DNA of 64,000 bases from an uncultured Clostridium sp. (GTDB taxonomy: Bacteria; Bacillota; Clostridia; TANB77; CAG-508): assembly GCA_900554175.1 (NCBI GenBank), contig USGK01000005.1, positions 1-64,000 of the forward strand, read 5' to 3'. The notes beneath the pieces are model-generated. The model made no database searches and was not told the DNA's origin. It saw only the letters and a program-made list of their open reading frames with translations. Positions within the stretch are counted from its first letter, which is position 1; each line of letters starts with the position of its first letter. Positions 53,702 to 62,611 of the stretch are shown one piece after another. Position numbers and translations under genes: made by a program.

Positions 53702-53731
53702 AAAAACCATATGCTTTTGCATATGGTTTTT
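53702..53731. terminator. Bidirectional terminator
   Basis: AAAAACCATATGC (53702-53714) and GCATATGGTTTTT (53719-53731) form a perfect 13-bp stem with a 4-base loop. It separates the Cys-rich gene from the convergent small membrane protein gene. Confidence 0.9.
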
Positions 53732-53744
53732 AGGAATTATTATG

Positions 53745-54080
53745 TTAATTTGTTGATGCCCATCTTGTCATTTTAATGTCTTTGTATTTTTCAAGTACTG
53801 TGCTATATTTTTCATACTCTTCTTCCCATAAAACATTTGGTACTTTATCAAAGGCATTAAAAATTTCTTCTGCCTGTTTTAAATATATTATCTGTTGTTG
53901 TACAGTTAATTTCTCATATCTTTTAGAAAATTCATATAATTTATCTAATGTTTGGTTTGCTTCTACGAAGCTCCAAAAATCTTTTACATTCATTCCTGCT
54001 AATTTTATTTGCATTACAGCATATGTTACTAATCCAAATATTATAAATACTAAAATATATATAATTTTTAATAGTACCAT
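53745..54080 (-). CDS. Small membrane protein, unknown
   Basis: The 111-residue protein has one N-terminal membrane helix (LLKIIYILVFIIFGLVTYAVMQI) and a helical cytoplasmic or outer domain (FWSFVEANQTLDKLYEFSKRY, QQQIIYLKQAEEIFNAFDKVP). No family is recognised. ATG 54080 is chosen as AGAGGTGG lies five bases upstream; a GTG at 54089 has no site. That ribosome site is one arm of an inverted repeat whose other arm lies just past the clpC stop. A strong extended -10 promoter sits at 54117-54145. Confidence 0.7.
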   Translation of the reverse strand: MVLLKIIYILVFIIFGLVTYAVMQIKLAGMNVKDFWSFVEANQTLDKLYEFSKRYEKLTVQQQIIYLKQAEEIFNAFDKVPNVLWEEEYEKYSTVLEKYKDIKMTRWASTN

Positions 54081-54116
54081 AATAACCACCTCTCTTAAAA
54101 TCCTTTGTACAACTCA

Positions 54117-54145
54117 ATTATAACACAATTTTTTCCAATTTGCAA
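54117..54145 (-). promoter_or_regulatory. Extended -10 promoter of the small membrane gene
   Basis: TTGCAA (54140-54145), 17 bases, TATAAT (54117-54122) with TGT directly before the -10 on the minus strand. Confidence 0.8.
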
Positions 54146-54146
54146 T

Positions 54147-54190
54147 ATTTTTGTAACATTTTTGTAATATTTTTGTAATATTTGTACAAT
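54147..54190 (-). repeat. 11-bp tandem A-tract repeats
   Basis: ATTTTTGTAAC, ATTTTTGTAAT and ATTTTTGTAAT at 54147-54157, 54158-54168 and 54169-54179, then a degenerate fourth unit. On the minus strand these are phased A-tracts just upstream of the -35 box, like a curved UP element. Confidence 0.8.
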
Positions 54191-54229
54191 TTTTTTATAG
54201 AGGTGGTTATTTTCTATTTTACTTTATAA

Positions 54230-56689
54230 TTATTGTTTTACAATCGAAATTTTTTCATCTTCTGCTATAACTTTTACATTTTCTTCTTTTTTCAATTTTC
54301 CATCTAATATTTGTTCTGCGAGGAAATCTTCTACTAGATTTTGTATTGTTCTTCTTAATGGCCTTGCTCCAAATGATTTATCAATTCCCTTTTTGGCAAT
54401 TAAATCTTTTATTGAATTATCAAATTCAACATAATATTTCTGTACTTTTAATCTTTCTACTACTTGATTCAACATGATATCTATTATACTTTCTATTTCT
54501 TTATTGTCCAATTTATGGAATACTATTATTTCATCTATACGATTCATAAATTCAGGTCTGAATTCTCTTTTTAATTCTGCCATTACTTCTTTTTTAGTTG
54601 ATTCATATTCTTTTTGTGCATCATTTTCTATTGAACTTTCCACAAAGCCAAGAGATTTTTTATCTGTTATTAATCTTGCTCCTATATTTGATGTCATAAT
54701 TATTACTGTATTTTTAAAGTTTACAGTTTTACCATTTGAATCTGTAAGTCTACCATCATCTAGTATTTGAAGAAGCATATTCATAACATCAGGATGAGCC
54801 TTTTCTATTTCATCTAAAAGTATTACTGCATAAGGTTTTCTACGAATTTTTTCTGTTAATTGTCCTCCTTCTTCAAATCCTACATATCCTGGAGGCGAAC
54901 CTATAAGTTTTGATACTGAATGTGGCTCCATATATTCTGACATATCTATTCTTATCATAGCACTTTCATCACCAAATAATGCTTCTGCTAAAGCTTTTGA
55001 AAGTTCTGTTTTACCAACACCTGTAGGACCCAAAAATAGAAATGAACCAATTGGACGATTAGGATCTTTTAGTCCCACTCTTCCTCTTCTTATTGCTTTT
55101 GAAACTGCTTCAATAGCTTCATTTTGCCCAACAACTCTTTCATGTAGAGTTTTTTCAAGATTACGAAGTCTTTTATTTTCATCTTCTGTAATCTTTTTTA
55201 CAGGAATACCTGTCCATAAACTTATTACATCTGCAATATTTTCTTCTGTTATTGTTGTTAATTTTTTAGTATTTTTATTTTTCCATTTTTCTTCTTCTTT
55301 TTTATATTTTTCTTTTAATTCTTTTTCTTTATCTCTTAATTTAGCTGCTTTCTCGAATTTTTGACTACGAACCGCTTCTTCTTTATCTTTTGATATCTTT
55401 TCAATCTCTTCTTGCATTTGCTTTAAATCCTCTGGCTCTGTATATGTTTTTAATTTTGCCTTTGCTGAAGCTTCATCAATTAAATCTATAGCTTTATCTG
55501 GCAAAAATCTATCATTTATATATCTTACCGACAAATTTACAGCTGTTTCTATTGCTTCATCTGTAATTTTTACATTATGATGTGCTTCATATTTATCCCT
55601 TACACCCTTTAATATAGAAATTGTATCTTTAATATTTGGTTCATTTATTGTAACAGGGCTAAACCTTCTTTCCAATGCTGCATCTTTTTCTATATATTTT
55701 CTGTATTCATCTATTGTTGTTGCACCTATTAATTGTATTTCTCCTCTTGCTAGCATTGGTTTTAAAATATTTGCTGCATCTATTGCACCTTCTGCTGAAC
55801 CTGCACCAACTATTGTGTGAATTTCATCAATAAACAAGATAATATCTCCTGCCTTTTTTACTTCGCTTAATGCTTTTTTTATTCTTTCTTCAAAATCTCC
55901 TCTATATTTTGCACCTGCCACCATTCCTGAAATGTCCATACTTACAACTCTTTTATTTTTTAATATTTCTGGAACATCTCCTGAATTTATTTTTTGAGCC
56001 AATCCTTCAACAATCGCTGTTTTTCCAACACCTGGCTCACCTATTAAACAGGGGTTATTTTTTGTTCTTCTAGATAAAATTTCAATTACCCTTTCGATTT
56101 CTTTACTTCTTCCTATTACTGGATCTAACTTTCCATCTAATGCTTTTTTTGTTAAATCTTCACTAAATTGATTTAAGTTTACAGTTGTATTATAACTTCC
56201 TTTGTTATATCCTTTCGAACTATTTACTTTTGAACTACCTGATACATCTTCTGAATCATTTATTACATTTACAATTTCATTGTATAGTTTTTGCATATTT
56301 GTATCTAACTCTAATAGAATTCTAACCGCAATACTATCACCTTCTCTTAATATACCAATTAATAGATGTTCAGTTCCTATATAATCATATCCTATTTTTT
56401 TTGCTTCTATAAAACTATTTTCTATAATTCTTTTTGTTCGTGGAGTAAATCCTAATGCTTGCTTATTTTCTGCTTCGTCGTCTCTTCCTATTAATTCAAT
56501 GATTTTACCTTCTATTGCTTCCGCTGAAATATTTTGATTCTCTAGAACTTTGCTTGCAACGCCTCCACCTTCTTTTGCTAGTCCATATAATATGTGTTCT
56601 GATCCAACATAAGTATGTCCTAATTTTTGAGCTTCTTCATTAGCAATTTCTATTGCATTTTTAGCTCTTGTGGTAAATTTATATATCAT
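54230..56689 (-). CDS. clpC: ATP-dependent Clp protease ATPase subunit ClpC
   Basis: The 819-residue AAA+ unfoldase has two N-terminal Clp repeats (FTTRAKNAIEIANEEAQKLGH and FTPRTKRIIENSFIEAKKIG), AAA1 with GEPGVGKTAIVEGLAQ, and an M domain with the UVR-like FEKAAKLRDKEKELKEKY. AAA2 follows with GPTGVGKTELSKALAEAL and arginine finger regions. It feeds proteins, including phospho-arginine-marked ones, to ClpP. It is the last gene of the ctsR operon. AGGAGAGAT precedes the ATG. Confidence 0.97.
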   Translation of the reverse strand: MIYKFTTRAKNAIEIANEEAQKLGHTYVGSEHILYGLAKEGGGVASKVLENQNISAEAIEGKIIELIGRDDEAENKQALGFTPRTKRIIENSFIEAKKIGYDYIGTEHLLIGILREGDSIAVRILLELDTNMQKLYNEIVNVINDSEDVSGSSKVNSSKGYNKGSYNTTVNLNQFSEDLTKKALDGKLDPVIGRSKEIERVIEILSRRTKNNPCLIGEPGVGKTAIVEGLAQKINSGDVPEILKNKRVVSMDISGMVAGAKYRGDFEERIKKALSEVKKAGDIILFIDEIHTIVGAGSAEGAIDAANILKPMLARGEIQLIGATTIDEYRKYIEKDAALERRFSPVTINEPNIKDTISILKGVRDKYEAHHNVKITDEAIETAVNLSVRYINDRFLPDKAIDLIDEASAKAKLKTYTEPEDLKQMQEEIEKISKDKEEAVRSQKFEKAAKLRDKEKELKEKYKKEEEKWKNKNTKKLTTITEENIADVISLWTGIPVKKITEDENKRLRNLEKTLHERVVGQNEAIEAVSKAIRRGRVGLKDPNRPIGSFLFLGPTGVGKTELSKALAEALFGDESAMIRIDMSEYMEPHSVSKLIGSPPGYVGFEEGGQLTEKIRRKPYAVILLDEIEKAHPDVMNMLLQILDDGRLTDSNGKTVNFKNTVIIMTSNIGARLITDKKSLGFVESSIENDAQKEYESTKKEVMAELKREFRPEFMNRIDEIIVFHKLDNKEIESIIDIMLNQVVERLKVQKYYVEFDNSIKDLIAKKGIDKSFGARPLRRTIQNLVEDFLAEQILDGKLKKEENVKVIAEDEKISIVKQ

Positions 56690-56712
56690 AATTATCTCTC
56701 CTCTCTATTTAA

Positions 56713-57726
56713 TTAATTTTCTTTTATAATTTTTTTAATTACCTCCGCTCTTTTTATATCTCTTTCTATTGCAGAAAGTTCTCTTCCTATGTATTTTTGT
56801 AAATTTGCTGGTTTAGTATATAAATACATTTTTAAAACTTTACTATCATTTAATTCTTCTATTATACCTAAATCTGTTCCCAACTTTACATCCGATAATA
56901 ACTTTCTTGACTCTTCTGATGACATTTTCTTACAGTTACTTAAAATACCATAACTTCTGTATAAGGTATCTTCTAATTCAATTTTATTTTTTGTTAAAAG
57001 TTTTCTTGCTTCTCTTTCTTGTTCAACAATCTTCTCTGTAATTATTTTAAGATTTTTTATAATTTCTTCTTCTCTTATTCCTATTGTTTGTTTATTTGAA
57101 ATTTGATACATATCACCTGATGTATTACTATTTTCTCCGTGGATACCTCTAATGTTTAGCCCAAAATTACTTATTGCATTTAATATTTTTCTAATATTTC
57201 CTGTTTTAGTAAGTCCTGGTAAATGTACCATAACTGATGCTCTCATTCCTGTCCCAACATTTGTTGGGCAACTTGTTAAATAACCATATTTTTTATTTTT
57301 AGCTATTTTAAATAAATTTTCGATTTTTTCGTCTACTTCTTTTGCTAAATTAAAAGTTCCCTCTAAATCTAACCCGCTTCCAAAAATTTGCTCTCTTAAA
57401 TGATCTTCTTCATTTAGCATTATGCATATATTTTCTTCATCATTTATTAAAATTGAGCATAATTTGTTTTTATCCATTGCACATTCTGGACTTATTATAT
57501 TTTTTTCTAGCAAAGATAATTTTGTAAGATCATCTATATCTTCCATTTTGCAAAACTTAAGATTATAACCAATTGATGGGAGTTTTTCTTTTACTTCTAA
57601 TTCAACTTTTTTTGCTTCTAATCTATCTTTTATATTGAATTTATAGTTTTCAAAATTTCTAGCATATCTTATTCTTGTGCTTATTACTACATCTGAATCT
57701 TTTCCACAATCTAAGTACCAATTCAT
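56713..57726 (-). CDS. mcsB: Protein-arginine kinase McsB
   Basis: The 337-residue protein has the guanido-kinase core: VVISTRIRYARNFENYKF, NEEDHLREQIFGSGLDL, TSCPTNVGTGMRASVMVHLPGL and RGIHGENSNTSGDMYQISNKQT. It phosphorylates arginines, marking proteins for ClpCP and inactivating CtsR. It follows mcsA by three bases. The active-site NEEDH loop and NVGTG(M)RAS are intact. Confidence 0.95.
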   Translation of the reverse strand: MNWYLDCGKDSDVVISTRIRYARNFENYKFNIKDRLEAKKVELEVKEKLPSIGYNLKFCKMEDIDDLTKLSLLEKNIISPECAMDKNKLCSILINDEENICIMLNEEDHLREQIFGSGLDLEGTFNLAKEVDEKIENLFKIAKNKKYGYLTSCPTNVGTGMRASVMVHLPGLTKTGNIRKILNAISNFGLNIRGIHGENSNTSGDMYQISNKQTIGIREEEIIKNLKIITEKIVEQEREARKLLTKNKIELEDTLYRSYGILSNCKKMSSEESRKLLSDVKLGTDLGIIEELNDSKVLKMYLYTKPANLQKYIGRELSAIERDIKRAEVIKKIIKEN

Positions 57727-57729
57727 ATT

Positions 57730-58281
57730 TTATTTTTCTCCTTCCTCTTTTTTTATTTCATCACGAATTTTTGCAGCATCTTCATATCTTTCTTCTTTTA
57801 TTGCATTTTTTAAATTTTCTTTTAATCTTTCTATTTTGCTTAATTTGGTGTTTTCCTCATTTACTATTTTCTTATCTATTTTCTCATTACTTTTTTCATT
57901 TTCCTTTATTATTCCTAACCTTCCTACATGTCTATTTGAGCCTTGTATATTTTTTAGTAATGGGTCTATCTTTGATTCAAAAGCCTCATAGCAATTACTA
58001 CATCCAAATTTACCTGTATGCATAAAATCATCAAAAGTCAATCCACATGTTTCACATTTCAAGTCGTTCTCTAAACTTGGAATTAAACTTACTTCATTCA
58101 TATCATCAAAGAAATCTCCTAAAAAGCTTGAAAAATCTATTGGCATATTTAAATGTATATTATTATTTATTCCTAATTTTTCACTGCACTCTTCGCATAA
58201 AAACATTTGCTTTTTTTCTCCATTTATAATTTGTGTATATTTAACATTTGCTTCATTTTTTCCACAATTTTCACATTTCAT
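57730..58281 (-). CDS. mcsA: McsA, activator of McsB
   Basis: The 183-residue protein has two zinc-binding Cys groups (CENCGKNEANVKYTQ and FLCEEC, then CETCGLTFDDF and CSNCYEAF) and a C-terminal UVR motif (LKENLKNAIKEERYEDAAKIRDEIKK). It activates the arginine kinase McsB. AAAGGATG precedes the ATG. It lies between ctsR and mcsB, its usual place. Confidence 0.94.
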   Translation of the reverse strand: MKCENCGKNEANVKYTQIINGEKKQMFLCEECSEKLGINNNIHLNMPIDFSSFLGDFFDDMNEVSLIPSLENDLKCETCGLTFDDFMHTGKFGCSNCYEAFESKIDPLLKNIQGSNRHVGRLGIIKENEKSNEKIDKKIVNEENTKLSKIERLKENLKNAIKEERYEDAAKIRDEIKKEEGEK

Positions 58282-58306
58282 ATTAAATCATCCTTTCTTT
58301 TTACTT

Positions 58307-58756
58307 TTAATCTGTTAAATTTATTAACATATTTTTTAATATATTTGCTCTTAATCCATCACGTAACTCTTTTGGAATGGTAAGTACATTATCACTTGTT
58401 GCCACTCTTAATAATTTAGCTTCTTTTGGTGTAATCAATTCATATGTTAAAAAGTCACTAATTAATATTTCTACATCCGTATTATTTATAGTTCTCCCTA
58501 TATTTTCTATTATATGCATTATATAATCTGATTTAGTATTAGTAACTTTTCTTATTGTTATATGTCCGCCTCCACCTCTTTTACTTTCTACATAATATCC
58601 TTGTGATGGCTTAAATCTTGTTGCTATTACATAATTAATTTGTGATGGTACACAATTAAACCTTTGTGCTAAATCATTTCTTTGTATTTCAATTTCTTCT
58701 TGTTCATCATTAAATAATTCTTTTATGAATTCTTCTATAATATCTGATACTCTCAT
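58307..58756 (-). CDS. ctsR: Heat-shock repressor CtsR
   Basis: The 149-residue protein has the winged-helix motif QRNDLAQRFNCVPSQINYVIATRF, GYYVESKRGGGGHITI with the glycine-rich wing, and LLRVATSDNVLTIPKELRDGLRANILKNML at the C-terminus. It represses clp genes by binding direct heptads in their promoters. Its own operator is at 58797-58813. AGGGGGC precedes the ATG. Confidence 0.96.
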   Translation of the reverse strand: MRVSDIIEEFIKELFNDEQEEIEIQRNDLAQRFNCVPSQINYVIATRFKPSQGYYVESKRGGGGHITIRKVTNTKSDYIMHIIENIGRTINNTDVEILISDFLTYELITPKEAKLLRVATSDNVLTIPKELRDGLRANILKNMLINLTD

Positions 58757-58796
58757 ATAATGCCCCCTAATTATTTTTCTTACTTCGTTTTTTGTT

Positions 58797-58813
58797 TTTG
58801 ACTTTCTTTGACC
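58797..58813 (-). promoter_or_regulatory. CtsR operator
   Basis: The minus strand reads GGTCAAAGAAAGTCAAA, matching the CtsR direct heptad (A/GGTCAAA-NAN-A/GGTCAAA). It lies just below the promoter and start-site area, so binding would block the operon. Confidence 0.93.
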
Positions 58814-58822
58814 TTTATTGAT

Positions 58823-58850
58823 ATTATACTACCATTTATCTCTTTTTCAA
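58823..58850 (-). promoter_or_regulatory. Promoter of the ctsR-mcsA-mcsB-clpC operon
   Basis: TTGAAA (58845-58850), 16 bases, TATAAT (58823-58828) on the minus strand. The CtsR operator lies directly downstream. Confidence 0.7.
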
Positions 58851-58906
58851 ATCCAAATTTATTATAAAATTAGAATTAAATGTCGATATTTTTTTATTTT
58901 GTTCTA

Positions 58907-59056
58907 TTATTCTTGTTTTTTCTTATTTTTTGTTATATTTTCTAATCTATTTGCAATTTTTTTCTGATCTTCCAAACTTGTCCATTCAAAATATGAACTC
59001 ATAAATTCACCATATTTCTCTATATCTTTATCTTCTTTCTTATTCTTTTCTTCCAT
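58907..59056 (-). CDS. Possible 49-residue small protein
   Basis: The ATG at 59056 follows AAGGAAAGGATAGG and encodes 49 residues. An acidic-basic start (MEEKNKKEDKDIEKYGEFM) is followed by SSYFEWTSLEDQKKIANRLEN and a Lys-rich end. It is helical and hydrophilic with no membrane segment. It lies between the adhesin terminator and the ctsR promoter, so it is an independent unit if real. No family recognised. Confidence 0.45.
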   Translation of the reverse strand: MEEKNKKEDKDIEKYGEFMSSYFEWTSLEDQKKIANRLENITKNKKKQE

Positions 59057-59183
59057 AATTCCTATCCTTTCCTTTTTTTCACTAAGACAAAATCATTTTT
59101 TTATATTATTCACTTTTTTAATATGTTTATACATTTTAATATTAAAACTTAAAATTCTTTATTCATTTTTCTATTGACATTAA

Positions 59184-59246
59184 GAAAATAATACAATTCA
59201 AGAGAATATTCTATTTACCTTTGTTCATCTTGAATCGTATTATTTC
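59184..59246 (-). terminator. Terminator after the CnaB adhesin gene
   Basis: Arms 59184-59203 and 59228-59246 pair over about 19 bases with wobble pairs. The minus-strand tail is only weakly T-rich. Confidence 0.65.
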
Positions 59247-59270
59247 TAACTTTTAATTTTAATATATTTG

Positions 59271-62200
59271 TTACATTCCTGTAAGTGGTAATATTTTATA
59301 TATCAATGTTTTCCACTTGGATTCTTTTGTAATTTTATATCCGTCATATTCTCCTTCTAAATAGGCTATATTTACGAATTCAGCTTCACTTTTTGCTTTT
59401 GAATTTACTTTCGCATAAATTTTAGGTTTGTTTTCCTCTTCAAAACCAATATCTACTTTTTTAAATTCTAATTTTATTTCTGTAATATATTCATTATCTG
59501 AAAGTTCTTTTATAAAGTCAACTTGTGTATTTTCTTTACTAGATAAATCTTCCATTAATAATTTATAGTCTGTAGTTATATTGGTTTTATAATATATATT
59601 ATATTTACAATCTTTATTAAATGTTCCTGTTTCAAATTTTGTTACTTTTATATATTCTGTTGGAATTTTATCTATAAAATATAAATTATCTAAAATAACA
59701 TTTGATAAATTTTTTATCTTAAATTCGTATTTAAATTCTTCATTTGGACTTAATTTTTCCGGTCCTGTTTTTTCTATTTCAATTTCTGGATTCTTTGATT
59801 GATTTTCTAATTTTACTTCTACTATTTCTCCATTTTCTTTTATTTCTACATCACTAATATTTTCGTCAAGTATATACCACTTATTTGTTTCTATTTCTTT
59901 GATTTTATACTTTCCCTTTGGAAGTAATGATGATATTGCTATTCCATCATTATTAGTAGTTATTTTCTCAATAAAATTTTTATTTACGTCATATATTTCA
60001 AAAGAAACGTCTTTAAGTTTTGTTCCTGCTTTTTCGTTTGTTATTTTATTATCATCTTTACTTGTTTTTAATATTCTTATTTTTCCTTTTTTCTTTTCAT
60101 TTTCAAATTTTACATTTGTTATCTCATCTTCTTTTAGTTCTATTTTCTGTATACCTTCACTAATAATATATTCTTCTAGTGTTTTTGTTTCTTGAACTGT
60201 ATATATTTCATCTATAGGTAATTCTATAGTTTCTGCTTCTCCATTTTTATTTGTTGTTAATCTTTGGATTTCTTCTCCTCTTGAATTTTTCACAACAAAT
60301 TCTACTCCTTGTAATAATATTTCTTTATTTTCTTTATCAACTTTTATTATTTTAATTTTTCCCTTTTTCTTCTCATTTTCTATTTTTAAATTTGTTGTAT
60401 TGTTATATTCTATCTTCACTTGATATAATTCATTCTGTAATTTATAATTTTCTTTTGTTTTAGTTTCTTCAACAAAATAGTCTCCTATTGGTAATTCATT
60501 GCTTTCAGCTTCTCCTTTATCATTTGTCACTATACTTTGAACAACTTCTCCCTTTGAATCTTTTATATTAAATTCTACTCCTTGTAATAATATTTCACTA
60601 TTATCTTTATCTACTTTAACTACTTTTATTTTTCCTTTCTTTTTTTCATTAGAAATTACTAAATTAGATACTTTATTTTCTTCTAAAGTTATTTCGTATA
60701 TTTCATTGTCCAATATATACTTTTCATCTGTTTCTTTTTCTTTTATATACAGACTTTTATAATCTCTAATTGGATATTTTGATGTATAAGCCTTGCCTTC
60801 TTCATTTGTTATTATTTCTTCTAAAACTTTACCATTTTTATCTATTACTTCAAATTTTACATTTGGTATTTTTATTTTATTATTTTCACTATCCACTTTT
60901 TCGATTTGTATACTTCCTTTTTTTAACTCATTTTCTACTGTGATAGTTGTTGTCTCGTCTTTTTTTATTTCTATTTTATCAATTTTAGTTATATTATACC
61001 ATTTGTTTGTCTGTTTTTCTATTAATGAATATGTGCCTGTCCTTATTTTTCCTATATTAATTTCACCATTTTCATTTGTATAATATGTCCCTATTATTTT
61101 TTTAAATTCATCACTATATAAGTCAAATCCTATATTTCCTAATGCAATATTATTATTATCTTTATCTACTTTATAAATTTTTAAACTTCCTTTTGTATGA
61201 TTATTCTCTATATCTATATTTGATGTTTTATTATATTCTACATTAATTTTAAAATCTTGATTATTTATTTCATACATCTTATTTGTTTCAATTTCTTTTA
61301 ATATATATGAACCTGGATATAAGTTTTCAAAACATGCCTCTCCATTTGAGTCTGTTTTAACTTCTTCTATTATATTTATTTTTGAATCTAGTAATGCAAA
61401 CTTTACTCCTTCTATAGGCTTTTTATTTTCTGAATCTTTTTTATATATTTTTATTTTTCCGGTATTTGTTTTTATATTTACATCAATTTCTGCTTCTTTA
61501 TAACCATATGTGTCACCTGTTACTATATAGTCTTGCGTTCCTTCTATTCTTGTTTTGCCATAGAATATAGGATATGTTTTGCTTTCAGCTTTAATTGAAA
61601 TTTTTCCTGAGATATCATTTATAAATTTTTCTTTTGGTATCTTTACTTTGAATTTTTCTGTTCCTGAAAATTCTTTTTTTATATTATTATTAACATCTGT
61701 AATTATTGTACCTTCTGGCATACTATATATTTCTTTTATTTGATATTTTTTTAAGCTAACACTTGATGTCACTTTATATTGAAAAGTATAATATTTATCC
61801 TCTTCTTTTAAATTACCTTCTTGTTGTATTTTTAAAGATGTTTTTTGAGTTTCTTTTCCATTTCTTCCAATATTTACTAAATGTTTTAAAATCTCTAACA
61901 TTTTTTGTCCTTCTTCATCATCTTCATCTGCCGAAAATAGATTTATATCTGATTGTCCTAGCAAACAATATATTGCCATTTTTGTTACTGTAAATGCATC
62001 ATAGTCTGATGTCAAACCTAACTCTGAGGCACTTTTATATGGATAACCGTTTTTTACTGCTCTCCAAATTTGATCATTTCCTAAAATTTCTTTTATATCT
62101 ACATCATAACTACCTGCTTCGCCTACTCCACTTAATTCTTTGTTCATACAATATGCAGGGTAGAATTTACCATTATTATAGTGTCCCACTATGCTACAAA

Positions 62201-62381
62201 TTACATATGTGTATTTTCCTTTTGAATCTTGATAATATTTTAAATGATGATCTGCTTCCCCTATTTTTTGTATATATGCTTCTGTAAGTTCTGTCACTGC
62301 CAAAATTGTATTAGAACAAGTAGATATCAATATTATAAATAATAATACTAATGGAAATATTTTTTGTTTTATTTTTTTCAT
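59271..62381 (-). CDS. CnaB-repeat surface adhesin with thioester-like head
   Basis: The 1036-residue protein has a signal peptide (IFPLVLLFIILISTCSNTILA). An N-terminal thioester-like domain follows, with YCMNKELSGVG and FTVTKMAIYCLLGQ, where Lys replaces the usual Gln. Six CnaB-like repeats begin GKIKIYKKDSENK, GSLKIYKVDKDN, GSIQIEKVDSEN, GKIKVVKVDKDN, GKIKIIKVDKEN and GKIRILKTSKDD; Lys and the E-T/K motifs suggest internal isopeptide bonds. A DUF11-like domain comes last. It ends ILPLTGM then stop, so the sorting motif has no membrane helix or charged tail. It is probably a cell-surface fibre protein. Confidence 0.85.
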   Translation of the reverse strand: MKKIKQKIFPLVLLFIILISTCSNTILAVTELTEAYIQKIGEADHHLKYYQDSKGKYTYVICSIVGHYNNGKFYPAYCMNKELSGVGEAGSYDVDIKEILGNDQIWRAVKNGYPYKSASELGLTSDYDAFTVTKMAIYCLLGQSDINLFSADEDDEEGQKMLEILKHLVNIGRNGKETQKTSLKIQQEGNLKEEDKYYTFQYKVTSSVSLKKYQIKEIYSMPEGTIITDVNNNIKKEFSGTEKFKVKIPKEKFINDISGKISIKAESKTYPIFYGKTRIEGTQDYIVTGDTYGYKEAEIDVNIKTNTGKIKIYKKDSENKKPIEGVKFALLDSKINIIEEVKTDSNGEACFENLYPGSYILKEIETNKMYEINNQDFKINVEYNKTSNIDIENNHTKGSLKIYKVDKDNNNIALGNIGFDLYSDEFKKIIGTYYTNENGEINIGKIRTGTYSLIEKQTNKWYNITKIDKIEIKKDETTTITVENELKKGSIQIEKVDSENNKIKIPNVKFEVIDKNGKVLEEIITNEEGKAYTSKYPIRDYKSLYIKEKETDEKYILDNEIYEITLEENKVSNLVISNEKKKGKIKVVKVDKDNSEILLQGVEFNIKDSKGEVVQSIVTNDKGEAESNELPIGDYFVEETKTKENYKLQNELYQVKIEYNNTTNLKIENEKKKGKIKIIKVDKENKEILLQGVEFVVKNSRGEEIQRLTTNKNGEAETIELPIDEIYTVQETKTLEEYIISEGIQKIELKEDEITNVKFENEKKKGKIRILKTSKDDNKITNEKAGTKLKDVSFEIYDVNKNFIEKITTNNDGIAISSLLPKGKYKIKEIETNKWYILDENISDVEIKENGEIVEVKLENQSKNPEIEIEKTGPEKLSPNEEFKYEFKIKNLSNVILDNLYFIDKIPTEYIKVTKFETGTFNKDCKYNIYYKTNITTDYKLLMEDLSSKENTQVDFIKELSDNEYITEIKLEFKKVDIGFEEENKPKIYAKVNSKAKSEAEFVNIAYLEGEYDGYKITKESKWKTLIYKILPLTGM

Positions 62382-62488
62382 TAAAATCCTCCAATTATCT
62401 TAATAATTTATTGGGACTTTAAGATTATTTTAGAAATTTATTTTAGAATATTTTTTGATTTAAATTGAATATGATTTAATATATTATG

Positions 62489-62517
62489 ATTATAACTATG
62501 AACTTTATATTTGTCAA
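62489..62517 (-). promoter_or_regulatory. Consensus promoter of the CnaB adhesin gene
   Basis: TTGACA (62512-62517), 17 bases, TATAAT (62489-62494) on the minus strand, about 108 bases before the ATG. Confidence 0.8.
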
Positions 62518-62567
62518 GGATTTTCGTTCGCCTTAAATTTACATTTTTTGATAATATTTCTTAAAGA

Positions 62568-62592
62568 CAAAAAAAGAAAGTAGTTTAATTCT
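62568..62592 (-). terminator. Terminator after secG
   Basis: AGTAG and CTACT flank a short loop in GAAAGTAGTTTAATTCTACT. TTTTTTT follows on the minus strand. The stem is short, so it is moderate. Confidence 0.5.
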
Positions 62593-62611
62593 ACTCTCCT
62601 AAAATATCTTT

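Larger units (their letters stand above)
54081..54211 (-). repeat. Inverted repeat around the promoter of the small membrane gene
   Basis: AATAACCACCTCT (54081-54093) and AGAGGTGGTTATT (54199-54211) are perfect 13-base arms. TTGTACAA occurs just inside each arm (54105-54112 and 54182-54189). The lower arm is the ribosome site of the 111-residue protein; the upper arm lies 19 bases past the clpC stop. Confidence 0.85.

Noticed and set aside
54147..54190. CRISPR or plasmid iteron array
   Set aside because: Units are only 11 bases, contiguous with no spacers, and lie upstream of a promoter.
54081..54211. MITE-like mobile element with terminal inverted repeats
   Set aside because: Considered because of the matching ends, but no target-site duplication or other copy in the window was seen, and the arm is functional as a ribosome site.
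61763..62287. Plus-strand ORFs opposite the adhesin N-terminus
   Set aside because: Two adjoining antisense frames without ribosome sites; both mirror the adhesin sequence.
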